Assembly: GCA_036346225.1 (NCBI GenBank) | Contig: JARFIW010001453.1 | Coordinates: 805,779 to 869,778 of the forward strand | Length of the DNA: 64,000 nt | DNA from: Platerodrilus igneus | Lineage: Eukaryota; Arthropoda; Insecta; Coleoptera; Lycidae | Direction of reading: 5' to 3' | In this document: piece by piece, positions 11,911-23,779 of the stretch | How the letters are laid out: each line of letters opens with the position of its first letter | How positions within the stretch are numbered: the first letter of the stretch is position 1 | Program-made: the position numbers and the translations under genes | The notes under the pieces: model-generated | Database searches by the model: none | What the model was told of the DNA's origin: nothing | What the model saw: the letters and a program-made list of their open reading frames with translations, nothing else

Positions 11911-13515
11911 TGTTTAACACGACTAGCTCACTGAATGTTCGACTTTCTAATAATAAATCTTATTTTACCCTTTAAATGGATTTAAATAAAGCAGTTCAAA
12001 ATCACACGATATAATAATTGATAATATGTACAATGTTGTGTAACCTCAAAATTTTCCCCTGTATAGAATATTTACATTTACCAAATTTATGCTTTCCTGA
12101 AAGCCAGCAAAAATATCTTTTAATTATTCTCAAGTATCTTCGAACGTTCTAAGATGCTTTCCCTGTTTTCATATTTTCAAATGACTTTTTTGATGACTTT
12201 TACAAATATATAATGTATAGCAAATATTAAATTTGAAACAGTCTTTAAGTAATAAATGTTTAAAAGTCGCTAACCTGGAACGATCACTGGAGTTGCCTCG
12301 TAGTGTTTGTGGTCTGCATTCCTTGCTATGTCCACTCTACTTACTGGCCAGAATTATCCATTTTGATTTCTGCTATTTTTCCTTAAATTAACTTTGAGTA
12401 CCCTTTCGATCGCACTTTCAGACGTATTTTTAGATTTGTGTTAAGGCTTAGATCTCCACACGAACATTGACTTCCATATGAACTTAAATATCAACTTAGT
12501 ACATATGACATCAACGAAACTGACATCAACGAAAGTGGCATCAACAAAAGCCGTCTCAATAAAAGCCCTATTTTGTTAAATATTAAAAATATATTTCATT
12601 AATTTTTTAACTTACGTCTATTTGTAGATCTGCTTATTTTCGTCGCATAATTTTTACACTTTCAAATTTTACTTATTCTGAATTTTAACGTTTCACTAAT
12701 TAATTTCATCACGTAAATTTCTACTGCATTTGAGCATAGTTTGTGTTTGGTTGAATATAAACTGACTTCCTTATTCATTGCCTATCGTATTTATAAGCCC
12801 TTTCCACTAATCGTTACCATTGGCTTGTTTATTGATCAAGGTTTGTACTTTGCCTTATCTCTGGTAGAACTCGATATTTCTCAAAATCCCTGTCAAACTC
12901 TTGGTGGCAATGCTTTATCAGTTACGTAAGCGTTCTGTATTACATAGCTATTTCTTAAGATTCCCAATTATTACCCACATTCAATCACGTAATTTTATGT
13001 TTGTAAGTTAAAAGTCCAAGATTTATCATATAATTGAACCGCCTGGTGTTTATTTGTTTGTTACAGAATGTTGGTTTTCTGAACAAATGTATTCTTTCTA
13101 GTCACGTATTTAGTGACGTATTAGAATGCGTTTTCTTATACATGCGTTGATATTTTCGACGTAATTATTAAATATTTGGAATGCCAATTTATCTGTTTCT
13201 CCATAATTTATTTTGATGCAATTAGTTGCTTCTAAAACCTTATCTTTACTCGTAAATTATACTTAAACATATTATATGACGCATACATTACTATTCTAAT
13301 TAAATGGCATCGGATTATTACTAAATGAGCTTCTTTCTTATGCATTAGATCAAATATCTTTTATATACAGTGTCCTCGCAATTGACTTTTTGTAGAATAG
13401 TCGATTTACTCCTATAATTGATGGGATTATTTAATTTACTTAAAGTTAAAGTCATTTATATCTATCCTACGACCCCTATGACTTAATCTACTCTTAAACT
13501 ACCTTCTTATCATAG

Positions 13516-13518
<3 letters not shown>
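11911..13518 (-). mobile_element. LTR-like block Y1 (related to 45944-47818)
   Basis: The left part shares ACGACTAGCTCA with 46070, and AAAGCCAGCAAAAAT, CGAACGTTC and TTTTTGATGAC...TTTACA in the same order with 46285-46400. The right end, with CTCTTAAAC/TAACC and TTATCATAGCA before a (TA)n tract, matches 47785-47818. Opposed to X1 across the PBS-like cluster, it is best read as an LTR-like segment in minus orientation. Within it, AACTGACATCAACGAAAGTGGCATCAACAAAAG (12510-12550) contains a short ATCAACGAAA repeat. There is no convincing ORF. Confidence 0.45.

Positions 13519-13554
<36 letters not shown>
13519..13554. repeat. (TA)n microsatellite
   Basis: About 36 bp of TA at the right end of block Y1. 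Confidence 0.95.
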
Positions 13555-13555
<1 letters not shown>

Positions 13556-13712
13556 CATACATAACATATAAATTTTTCTGCAAATAAAAAATTGGAACTG
13601 TGTGAAATGGTTTTACAACGATGTAACGACTTTAGTGAAATATAATAATATACAAGCTAATGGGAAATAAGCACAATTTGTTGCAATATATTTTAGTCTA
13701 TTATTAGTAGTG

Positions 13713-13806
13713 GGGTAAGGCCGGTCCTAATTCAAAACGTGCTCACACGTATTTTACATATGTAAAGTACACGTGCACCGTCTTGAATTAGGACCGGCTT
13801 TATATA
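13713..13806. mobile_element. Fold-back element with AGGCCGGTCC termini
   Basis: An inverted repeat: the left arm AGGCCGGTCCTAATTCAAAA, then CGTGCTCACACGTA, and the right arm GTACACGTGCACCGTCTTGAATTAGGACCGGCTTT. The arms are about 40 bp with a short centre. The same terminal word with a variant middle (AGGCCGGTCTGGCTTCG) begins the inverted arms at 18862 and 41573, so the motif is a terminal inverted repeat of a DNA element family; this copy would be a minimal MITE-like derivative. Confidence 0.6.
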
Positions 13807-14040
13807 CTTTTAATGTAAAACATTTGTGGGCTCGTTTTGAAGTCAGGCCGGCTTTATATTACTTTCAATGGAACATACATACTTCAAAACACACACGCGT
13901 ATGTTGAAAAATGTAAGTGCAGAAATAATGTGTGTAGCTGTTTTGAATTCGGTTTTCTAGCGAGAAGTTATAAAGTATGCCAGATGCAAAATATCGCATT
14001 CAAGTCAATTGTGTTTAATTAAAGTGAATTCCGATTTATG
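13807..14040. other. Short spacer with a further CCGGCTTTATA copy
   Basis: A second AGGCCGGCTTTATATACTTT-like word at 13844-13866 repeats the sequence at 13793-13813. No gene is seen before the ORFs that begin near 14041. Confidence 0.4.
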
Positions 14041-14242
14041 TTTTTTATTTATGTTTAGAGGCTGTAAATACACATGGGCCGGTTATAATTCAAAATGTGC
14101 TCACTCTTGTGATAGGTTGAAAAGTGGGTTGGCAAAGTACGCAGATGGTGGTAATTTGCTATATAAGGAGATTGCTCCTAATATTAATTTAATTAGTCGA
14201 AGTTTACTGCATATATTTACATACAAACATGTATATAATTGA
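14009..14242 (+). CDS. Unrecognised ORF upstream of the DIQGF protein
   Basis: A 77-codon frame containing CKYTWAGYNSKC and a Cys/His pair (CAHSC), ending 14 bases into the next ORF (the two overlap at 14229-14242). The annotated start is not convincing; the conserved-looking part begins near 14055. It may be a shifted upstream part of the same gene as the next ORF, since the two overlap in different frames. No function can be assigned. Confidence 0.3.
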   Translation: MCLIKVNSDLCFLFMFRGCKYTWAGYNSKCAHSCDRLKSGLAKYADGGNLLYKEIAPNINLISRSLLHIFTYKHVYN

Positions 14243-14729
14243 CATTCAGGGATTTAAATACAAGAAAAACGAGTTTGTGTGCAAAGAAATTGCAGTTTTT
14301 GACTTGTTGTTAGGTGATGTTTGGCATCAAATTTTTAAACTGCCAATGCAGTCTAGTTGTTTGAGCCAAGATCATATAAAACATAACGACTGGGTGACAA
14401 GGAATATTCATAGTCTTTCTTGGGATGAATCTTCAACGGCTGGAATGGTGTTATCATATATAGCGCTTTATTTGAAGCAAATTATCTGACCCGGTGAAGA
14501 AGTATTTGTGAAGAGTCTAGAAAAGAAGAAATTGATTGAAACCTATCTAATGCAAAACGTTGTAACTGATATGCTTGCACTAGGTTGTCTTAAGCTATCG
14601 GAGTTAAAAATCAACAACCGTTTAAAATATAACATACATTGTTGTAGACACAGCAATAATAATCTGCAATGTGCAAAACAAAATACCTTGTTATTAAAAG
14701 AATGGCTTGATAATAATAAAAAACAGTAG
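14229..14729 (+). pseudogene. DIQGF-type protein, one in-frame TGA
   Basis: From ATG 14229 the frame reads MYIIDIQGFKY...NEFVCKEIAV and continues to a TGA at 14487-14489. The same frame then continues PGEEVFVKSLEKKKLIE to a C-terminal CCRHSNN...CAKQN and WLDNN, ending at 14729, about 166 codons in all. The order DxQGF, KEIA, W-x(3)-N-x-H, VK-x-LEKKK, Cys/His tail and WL matches an unnamed family I recall from insect mobile and uncharacterised loci; its function is unknown to me. The TGA is a lesion: a second partial copy at 14775-14960 has CGA at the equivalent codon, so a CpG C-to-T change explains it. It may belong to the Polinton-like remnants nearby (inference). Confidence 0.5.
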
Positions 14730-14774
14730 AAAGATTGTGTCTGAATTATTTATTTTAATATAATTTTACAATGT

Positions 14775-14960
14775 TAGCCGAAACAAATTATCCGACCCGG
14801 TGAAGAAGTATGTGTGAAGGGTCTAGAAAAGAAGAAGAAATAGATGGAAACCTATCTATTGCAAAATCTTATAGGCACGGCAACAATAGTCTGCAATGTG
14901 CAATACAAAATACTTTGTTATTAAAAGAATGGTTTGATAATAATAAAAAACAATAGAAAA
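14775..14960 (+). pseudogene. Tandem partial copy of the DIQGF protein's 3' end
   Basis: This block repeats 14478-14729 with an internal deletion of about 70 bp. It begins AACAAATTATCCGACCCGG, keeps GAAGAAGTATGTGTGAAGGG and AAAAAACAATAGAAAAGATTG, and lacks the segment around 14575-14640. It preserves the CGA codon that is TGA in the first copy. It is not a functional gene on its own. Confidence 0.7.
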
Positions 14961-14984
14961 GATTGTGTCTGTATTATTATTGTA

Positions 14985-15635
14985 GTCAGTAAGAAATCTT
15001 TAATGCTGATGCCTGCAGAAAAAAAACAATTAAACTCAGACAGCACGAATGGGACTCTCAACCCTGAAAGCAATTATAATTGATCAACGCAATAGCTCTT
15101 TACTGGTTTTACACCATTTAACAAATTGTACAGATATCTCGAAAAATTTGCCAAAGACAGACAGACTGACTGACTGCACCAATTTTTTCAATCTCGCTTT
15201 TAAACAATAACAAGTCGTAGTTATTAAATCGCGAACTCAGTTTATCTGCAAGAAATATATAAACGAGGAAATTTATGAAATGCTCCAACTTCAAAAACTA
15301 GAAATAAATCTATTGAAATATATGCTAACGTTGCAATTGGTGGATTTGCTCACGGAGTAAACAATTTTTTTCCAGCACTTCATTTGGATTGACTATAAGC
15401 TACTCAATAATTTTAACCTAACCACTATAATTATTCTTTCCTGACAAGGGCAATTTTAAAAAAAGTTTTCATTTTTGATTTGTTCTATAGAACACAACTA
15501 CAACTTGACAATAAAGATTGAGCGATTATCACACACATACCTTGAGTATATATAAAGATATTAAACAACAAGAACAGCAGAAAATTCAACCCATGTCAGA
15601 CAGCTTTTTTTTTCTTGTCAACGATAGTCTAGTCT
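14985..15635. repeat. Outer left arm of the large inverted repeat
   Basis: 15040-15635 is the reverse complement of about 44590-45170 with high identity: CAATTATAATTGATCAACGC, AAATTGTACAGATATCTCGA, AACTCAGTTTATCTGCAAGA, CTTTCCTGACAAGG and GATTGAGCGATTATCACACA all recur in order. A second, shorter match on the right is 42085-42545. 14985-15040 matches only 42495-42550. There is no coding content. This is the best-preserved part of the inverted structure and resembles a long terminal inverted repeat. Confidence 0.85.
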
Positions 15636-17569
15636 TGTTACGTTTTTTTCCGAGGCAGCCACGTTGGGCGCCAAATTTATGCTACGTTGGCTCGTAGCCG
15701 TGCGTAACACAAAGAAAAATCAAAGAAGTAACCGGGCTCAATCGGAGATTAGGGGGGGTTGTAGAAAGCAGACCAACATATAATGTATGCGGCTGTAAGG
15801 AGTTAGTACCAATACCTGCAATAAAAAAAAATTAGCATAGCAAACCTGCAATAAAAAAAATTAGTCCTGCAAACCTGAAATAAAGAAAAAGCATAGCATC
15901 AATGAAAAGTCTAAGTTATTCAGTACTCTGTAGAATGTAAATAAAACTGTTTAGATAAACTATATAATATAACAACAGTAAAAGCAATACAGAAAAATGT
16001 TTAGTACAAAGTGAGGTAATATTGGGGAGTAGCAGAAACGTTTCCTCACACACCAATTAAACATAAATCAGATAAAATGTTGACAAAAGATAAATAGATA
16101 AGACACAATTGGTATGAGTAATTTAGTAGTATTGATTTTTCTTTCTTTCTTTTTTTTTGTTTTAAAATAGCATGCAAGTCTATTGTAAAAGGTATCAGAA
16201 CGACAAAGATATGGTAAAGCCACGGATAGATATTTAAAGTAATAACCAGTAGAAAATAGTTCAACTTACAAAAGTCCTTCAGCAACGCTTCCTTGCAACG
16301 GAAGTGTGAGATTCAACGATGTCCTGCACTAACGAAGCACTTCACCCTTAACTGTGAGGGTGTTGATGGAACTTATCACACGTTACACTAATCACACCTA
16401 CGTATTTCACTGGTGTTAGCAGCAGACATTATCACGCGTCGGAACTATGTAGCCTTGATAAATTTCTTGGTAATTCTATTTCCTAAGTCAACAATTTCGA
16501 AATATTCTGAAGCACTAGTTTAATTTCAACTGGGACCAAAGGTATATTATTTTCATAAACATCCCAAAAAGCAGTGAGAAACTTCAACCAATACCTTAGT
16601 AAGCCGGTAATCTGTTATATTTCACAAATAACGAAATTTGCGCAAGCAATGATCTGTTTTAGATTTTTTGTTGTTAGAAAATTCAGAAACTACAGTATCA
16701 CTGTATTTAAATAATCCAAAGTATGCACTAATCTGATAAAACAAAGGGACACTAGACTAGATCGCACACACATTAATCCTAAAGAAAGAATCGGTCAGTT
16801 TAGCAAGTTCTACGACTCCTATTTCACAAGACAAACAACTAAAACCACAAATTAGTAAAGTACGCGTATCACTAAAGTAAGTCCGTCAAATGTTCCTTAA
16901 AGCATTCCTATTTCACAAGACAAACAACTAAAACCACAAATTAGTAAAGTACGCGTATCACTAAAGTAAGTCCGTCAAATGCTCCTTAAAGCATTTGTCT
17001 CACAAGAAAAACAACTAAAAACAATTAGTAGGCACGCGTAAGCAATAAAAACCGTCCGTCAAATGTTCCGTAAAACACACGTGCAGGTCGAGTAAACACG
17101 TTCGCCTATCAAGCATATTTCCTTCAAAAGGAATTAGAACTACACTTTGTACAGTTAATATACAATTTTTATTTCACAAGAAAACAACTAAAAATCGTGC
17201 CGTGCTCGTACATGAACAATACGAAAATTAATCCCGCATTAATTCTCACTATTGTCAAAGCAAAGAGGAAACAGTATTTTTAGCGTACTTAGTATATCGA
17301 AACAAAGAACAAAACACGACTCCTCCTCATCTGTTTCTGCAATTCGTTGCTATTACAACTGCTTATCGTATCTTATCTAGACTTGTATATCCACATAAGG
17401 AACAAAATTTATATTTACAGCAAGACAAGAACGATGCAATCTATTCATTATAACACGACGCATTCGTGAACGAGTTAATAAATATTAAATATAGAAATAG
17501 TAATTTGTAGAAATGTATTTATGAATTGAGGATAGCGTAAAATGTTCAATTACAAAAATGCCCGTTACA
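15636..17569 (-). mobile_element. Solo LTR, 1934 bp, 4-bp TSD
   Basis: The insertion starts TGTTACG and ends CGTTACA and is flanked by GTCT on both sides (15632-15635 and 17570-17573). The uninterrupted host sequence, with a single GTCT, is visible at 17678-17700 (GATAGTCTAGTCTAATGCG). In minus orientation it begins TGTAACGGGC and, 20-odd bp from its 3' end, has TGGCGCCCAACGTGG, a canonical gypsy PBS word, so the PBS lies within the LTR unit. Internal features: three copies of an ACCTGCAATAAAAAAAATTAG unit at 15817-15890, and three copies of about 85-90 bp at 16815-17075 (TTTCACAAGACAAACAACTA...GTCCGTCAAATG). No internal region or ORFs remain. Confidence 0.8.
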
Positions 17570-17800
17570 GTCTAATGCGATTATCACACACCTATTTTGA
17601 GTATATAAAGATATTAAACAACAAGAACAGCAGAAAATTCAACCCATGTCAGACAGCTTTTTTTTTCTTATCAACGATAGTCTAGTCTAATGCGATTATC
17701 ACACACCTATTTTGAGTATATAAAGATATTAAACAACAAGAACAGCAGAAAATTCAACCCATCTCAGACAGCTTTTTTCTTGTCAACGATAGTCTAGTCT
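17570..17800. repeat. Tandem duplication of 112-115 bp, two copies
   Basis: The words GTCTAATGCGATTATCACAC and AGCAGAAAATTCAACCCAT recur at 17570 and 17685, and a boundary follows at 17797. A third copy of the unit lies at 15520-15635 just left of the solo LTR, so the LTR inserted between tandem units. On the right arm a single unit is found at 44625-44740. Confidence 0.8.
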
Positions 17801-18095
17801 AATGCTTCTTCAGCATTTGCATTTCCATAGTTACGTACTGAAGGCAACTCTGCAATTTTAGATCACATGCATTTCTAATTTCAATTGCAAAAAATATATG
17901 AAAGCATCTATTTGAAATGCATTTCTAACTTTAATCGCAAAAAAAAAATGAGAGCATCTATTCGAAATATGCACTCAGATTAAAAGTCAAGAAATTGTTT
18001 TACACCGTTCTGTAAACTGAGATTACGTAGTTATTAAATCGGGAGTAATGTGAAATGAAACATACAATGTATTTTTCTTTATTGTAATTTATAAA

Positions 18096-18142
<47 letters not shown>

Positions 18143-19350
18143 GTTATGTACTCTAGAATAAACATACTATAATTCACTTAAGTTCCCAAATATAAAGAAC
18201 AGTTCTAACTCACTCCAACTCTGAACGGTAAAAAATATTGCATAATCAGTTCTATGAGGGCTGTCTTCTTCATCTTTGACCCGCGGTCGTTTCTGATTGT
18301 TCTTCTTCTTCGTGTTCACTAAAAAAAGATTCAAATGAATATTAGACAAAGTAAATGCATTAAGAAAATTAAATCTATATATTAAGCTAACGAATACATA
18401 CTCTGTATTGGCATCATCAGGTCGTACGTTGCAATTGGTGGATCTGCTCACGGTGTCAACGATTTTTTTCTCCAGTACTTCATTTGGATTGACTATAAAC
18501 TAATCAATAATTTTAACCCAATCACTATCATTATTCTTTCCTGACAAGGACAATATTCCATATTCTATATTCTATAGAACTCACAACTACAACTTGGCAA
18601 TAAAGATTGAACGATTATCACACACATATCTTGAGTATATAAGGATATTAAACAACAAGAACAGCAGAAAATTCAACTCATGTAAGCAAGAATTTAATGC
18701 TAAGGTATTGTCTAGATAGCAATTGTAGAAATATGAAATCTACAAAAAATTTAATAAACGTATAAATTTTAATGCTGACGTCCGCAGAAAAACAGAAGCG
18801 TGAAATTTAATGCTAACATCAGCAGAATAATAACTAAATCCACTTAGTCAGCATTAATGGAAGGCCGGTCTGGCTTCGAAACGGTGCACGCGTATATAAC
18901 ATATTTTAAAATTAAAGTTGTCAATTGCAAAACAAAAAAATTAAATTTTACCTAGAAATCCTTTGAAATATTTATTTTTTTCAGTACAACTGAAAGAACT
19001 TGACTTTTATACATTTTTTAATCGATATCATAGATTTTTTTCTATACTGTTGGTAAAATCTACGTGAAGTATTTATAAAAATAATAAACTGACCTGTTAG
19101 AAAAAATTAAAAATTTGCATCGTTTTCTGAAAAAAAATTGCATCCTTTTTTTTCAGTACAACTGAAAGAACTTGACTTTTATACATTTTTTAATCGATAT
19201 CAGACTGTACAGAAACAGCAATGTTTAATTAGATCAGTCAAACATGATGTGTTTACTATTAAACAAAACCAAATTGTTCTTAATCCAAGTGATGATAAAA
19301 GAATTCCTAGTACCTCAACCACTGATACTAACTATTGTTTATTTTTATAG
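17801..19350. repeat. Inner left arm of the large inverted repeat, with AGGCCGGTCTGG terminus
   Basis: 17801-18300 matches the reverse complement of 44100-44620; 18310-18862 matches the reverse complement of 41573-42065; 18862-19350 matches the reverse complement of 41095-41572. At 18862 the word AGGCCGGTCTGGCTTCG marks a junction mirrored at 41573. A (TA)n tract interrupts at 18100-18141; the right arm has only a short TA stretch there. A minus-strand ORF at 18167-18451 (NTKKKNNQKRPRVKDEED core) is unrecognised and partly conserved in the right arm. Confidence 0.75.
18100..18141. repeat. (TA)n microsatellite
   Basis: About 42 bp of TA inside the left arm; the corresponding place on the right arm (about 44310) has only TATATATGTATTTTATA. 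Confidence 0.95.
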
Positions 19351-21350
19351 TATTTGATTACAAAAATTACATACGACAGCGAGTACTGTGTTAAAATTGT
19401 TTTCGTTGCAGAAGTAACATCAATACCTGTCAATATTACTGTATTAGTCGATTAAGGCATGAGTTAATTTTTACTACGTTTCTTTTTTATTCGCTTAGGG
19501 CAACGCAGAAAAAGTTTGAATTGGCAACTTTTTTTTATAATAAAATAAACCTTGATACAAAATCACATTCAGTTTTACTGAAAAGTAAATATTTCACATT
19601 GATATTTTTGTATAAATAGTCAATAAAGCTCTACATATACCATATTTTAAAATTAAAGTTGTCAATTGCAAAAACCACAAAAATTAAATTTACCTAGATC
19701 TCATTTGAAATATTTACTTTTTCAGTACAACTGAAAGAACTTGACTTTTATACATTTTTTAATCGATATCATAGACTTTTTTCTATTGCCTATTCTTGTA
19801 GTATTGATTACAAAAAAATTACATACGACAGCGAGTACTGTGTTAAAATTGTTTTCGTTGCAGAAGTAACATCAATACCCGTCAATATTACTGTATTAGT
19901 CGATTAAGGCATGAGTTAATTTTTTACTACCTTTTTTTTTATTCGCTTAGGGCAACGCAGAAAAAGTTTGAATTGGCTTTTTTTTTTATAATAGATAAAC
20001 CTTGATATAAAATTACATTCAGTTTTACTGAAAAGTAAATCAGAGGAGATTGCTAACTGTACGGTGTTATAACATTTTTCTATATCTGTGCGAATAAACT
20101 CACAAAGCGCAAATGAGCGGTTTGTCTAACTGATTTTTTCACTTAAAGCGATTGACATTCATTTCAAACAAGTATTTATTAAGGTCATATAAAAGTCCAA
20201 AAGTTTTATCATAGAAATAACGTCGTGTAATTTAAACCTCCATCATGAGTTAGTTTTACTACGTGCTATAATTAATCCTTCACCTGATGAAGAAATGAAT
20301 TGCTTTAACAAAGTTTTATGGAAAATATCATGCGTTGCACATTCCATTTACAAGATGACATGAAACAAGAAAAAAACGCAACATCAGATTAATAGATTCT
20401 ATTTTTCACTAAATTTTAAAAACGGTCGTATTTTTTAATATTTTCTATGCAATATAGGTTAATTGCTAAAGCTCTACATATACCATATTTTAAAATTAAA
20501 GTTGTCAATTGCAAAAACCACAAAAATTAAATTTACCTAGAAATCATTTGAAATATTTACTTTTTCAGTACAACTAATTTTTGTACTTTTTCAAAATAAG
20601 ATCAACTCTTATAAGCACTAACGATTCACAATTACTTGGACATTTTTTCTCAAAACCTTTAAAAGAAAACTCAATAAACTTAAAACATTGTTTTATTAAT
20701 CATAATAATTACAACTGGTACGCGTTGTTAGTCAACCAACATTTTGCAGATTACAAAGACAACAAAATATTGACAGTCCAGCGAACACCACGAAGTACAA
20801 CTAGTTCTTGTACTTTTTTCAAAATAAGATCAACTCTTATAAGAACTAACGATTCACAATTACTTGGGCATTTTTTTCTCAAAACCTTTGAAAGAAAACT
20901 CAATTAACTTAAAACATTGTTTTATTAAGATTAAATCCATCTCTTCCAATAAATTAAATTGCAGGCGATTTTAACATTTGCATCCAAAAGCAATTCGCTA
21001 TGCAAGCATTTCCACATTTACATACTGAAGGCAACTCTGCAATTTTAGATCACATGCATTTCATGCACTCAGATTAAAAGTCAAAAATTGTTTCTACATC
21101 CGTTCTGTAAACTGAGATTAAATCAATCAAATCCTTAAAACAAAAATAGAATGCCGTTTTTTCTGGTTGTGAATTAAGTATGCAATTTTTATTTAAACCA
21201 GTATTAAAAAACATTCTGCAGTTTTATATTAGAATTAACGTCGCGTAATTTAATTTATTGTTGCAGCACTTGACAATGATAGAATTTCATGATGTAGCAT
21301 TGCTTGTTTAATGAACTTTAAAACTTTAAAACTTCCAATGTAAACGCAAT

Positions 21351-21354
<4 letters not shown>
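19351..21354. repeat. Mosaic of direct and inverted duplications
   Basis: A block beginning AATTACATACGACAGCGAGT occurs at 19366 and 19814 (about 200 bp each). A block with ATACCATATTTTAAAATTAA occurs at 18897, 19637 and 20477 and inverted near 41520. A block with CAAAATAAGATCAACTCTTA occurs at 20590 and 20820. 20150-20345 is inverted relative to 32455-32680, and 20935-21250 is inverted relative to 40420-40675 and 32860-32944. Open frames here (19138-19350, 20581-20907) are built from these duplicated pieces and have no recognisable domain. Confidence 0.7.

Positions 21355-21406
<52 letters not shown>
21355..21406. repeat. (TA)n tract at gypsy insertion site
   Basis: About 52 bp of TA directly abuts the left end of the gypsy element. 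The right flank at 31249 begins ATATATAAAT, so the element inserted into TA-rich DNA and the target duplication is probably ATATA. Confidence 0.95.
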
Positions 21407-21411
<5 letters not shown>

Positions 21412-23779
21412 CTGTGAAACCTTTTAATTAGAATTGAGCCTCACACACTCTAAAATACTCTTAAACTTATACACACACAGAAACTCTCTCTCTCAGATCG
21501 CCAGTTTCCTGGAATAAAATCACAAAAATTTTATTTGGAACTCGAGCCTCACTTTTGGGTCGCCAAGAATGCTGTGAAACCTTTTTAATTAGAGTCGAGC
21601 CTCACGAATTGGGCGTCAAGATTGCTGTGATATGCACAAAAAGCCTCTCCATTAATCTTAAACTAAGGTTTTCAAATCGAGTCCCACAGATTGGGCATCA
21701 AGAATGCTGTGAAACCTACAAAAAGCTATTAACTTAACTGGTCCGTTGACTTTCTTCTGTTCATCGCCTCGGCTGCTCCCCTAGATAAACCTTCATCCTC
21801 ATTCATAAAAAAAAACAAACACATTCCTACCACAAACATCAACGTTAACTCTATTTACATCAATATTCACAATACATTAAAATTTCAAAATTAAAAATTC
21901 AGCATAAATTTCAGTATCAGAAAATTTCAAGATTTAAATTTGTTATCATTTTAATGTGCATCCAAAATTAAAGTCCTTGTAGGATGCATCCTAATTAATA
22001 TAACAATATATGCAAACCTGAGTCTGAGTACAAAGGGAGCATCTACCACCCCTTTACGTTAATTAACCAGGTTCGTCTAATTGAGCTCAAAGACATACCC
22101 AAATTTTCATCAAGAACATAAATACTAAATACTCCTTTCGACTTAAACAAGAAATTTTCACCTTAAAATTAAAAATTTGTTGTTAGTACAACTTCATTAC
22201 TGTCCATTTTAAGTAAATAAATTATAAAGTTATTCAACACACACGAAAACATCAAAGTTCAAACAAAATAGTATAATTTACCTGAAGGTTACTGCACTCG
22301 TAGCTTCAATGTACCTCGTCCCTTTTGTTAATCACACCATTCCAACTGGGTTATATTTAAGGCTTCTGATTCTCAACGCTTTTAAAATTTCTCCACCACC
22401 ATTCATCTAAAGTTGTATCAGGGCTTTTCCGGAACTCATCTGTGTATATCTGACCCTTGTTTTCTGGATCCAGACACGTTTATGAACCATTTAATTATTA
22501 ACACCCCCGAAAAATAGCAAAGAAATTCAAGCTTCTTTCACTAATATACGCCAAAACTGCCTACTTTTGTGTATTCATTTGTCGTTGCAAATTTTGACTA
22601 ATTAGTACAGTGATACTAACTTTATTACCTTGTATCTTCTTGTCTAAGTGCACTAAAGTACACTCATTGTTGCACGTAAAGAACAAACTGTTTTAAATCA
22701 CCAAAATATACGAGCAAACTGTTTAAATTATTCTATCAAACTCGGAAAACTAAAAAGCACTGTTTAACGCATTGAATCTAGTCGAAAATCTAAGAGAGCT
22801 TGTTCATATTAACCTGGGTATATATAGCGGTTAGCCCGTCTGTCGGTCTTGTCCCCAAAACGGACAATTCTTTAGAATTTCGCATGCTAGGTTCCCATTC
22901 TGCAGCCCGGCATGCGATCTTTACGAAATTTGCACTCGCATCAGTTAAATCTCAGAAATTTCGACGCGGCTCGCAACGTCTGGAAATAACTAATTAAATT
23001 TTATACAGAAATGTTATTTTTACCTCTCAAGTTTGCCTTTTACTTTCAACCAATCGCAACCCAGTGACGTTGCTCCACTCACGCCTTTTACTATATGTGT
23101 CTCGGTCTTGCGCATATTATCTGTCTCTATCTACCCTGTTCTTATTGGTGCAAATTGATATTCTTTATTATCGATTATTTCAGTCCATGTGGACTGTGAA
23201 ATAACCCACCTTTAGCATTTCCGTAACTATTAAGCTCCGGTTTCTCCAAGATTCTCTGTAACCATTTGTTATCTGCCAAATTTACGCAGAATGAGCCTTT
23301 TAAAAATACGCAGGTGTTCAAACATAATACTTCTAAATAACACTTCTACGATTTGCATTTTATTGGGTTTTTACAAGTTTTTATAGATATTATATGTTAC
23401 TAATGGTTCAATTAACTCCAATTAAAATAATACCCTTTAATTTTTAGTGACTCCTAATCAAATCTTAATTATTATCTGTATATTTTGTTTAATACCGGTT
23501 ACTTAAAATTGAGTTAATTAATATAAATTTTGCACGTAATTTCTATTTGTTTCTTTACTAGGAATAATTTATTTACACGTAGAGCTTTTTAATACTGCTT
23601 CCTTTTTTTTATAGCAAGCGTCTTGTACATAATTCAACTCCCTTATTTTTAATGAAGCGAATGAATTTTTATGCTTCACGGTTTTTTACTAACGCGTACC
23701 TTTTCCCAAAGCTTCTACACGGTGATTAAAATTATTTGATGTGATTATTTAATTTTCTACCCTGGTCTAAATATGAGTA
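21407..23779 (-). repeat. 3' LTR, 2373 bp, with captured PBS and leader
   Basis: In element orientation it starts TACTCATATTTAG at 23779 and ends GGTTTCACAGCATTC at 21407. It is 158 bp longer than the 5' LTR. The extra piece (21407-21566) contains the PBS word, the leader up to GTGTGTGAG, and then another copy of the LTR end. The switch occurs at a GTGAG/GAGGCTC microhomology. A TATATATA box lies at 22818-22826 (minus strand). Confidence 0.85.

Noticed and set aside
18167..18451. Minus-strand ORF with a basic NTKKKNNQKRPR stretch as a nuclear protein
   Set aside because: It lies in duplicated arm sequence, its mirror copy is broken, and no family is recognised.
20280..20300. CTGATGAAGAAATG as a hammerhead core
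   Set aside because: There is no stem II and no partner strands for stems I and III.
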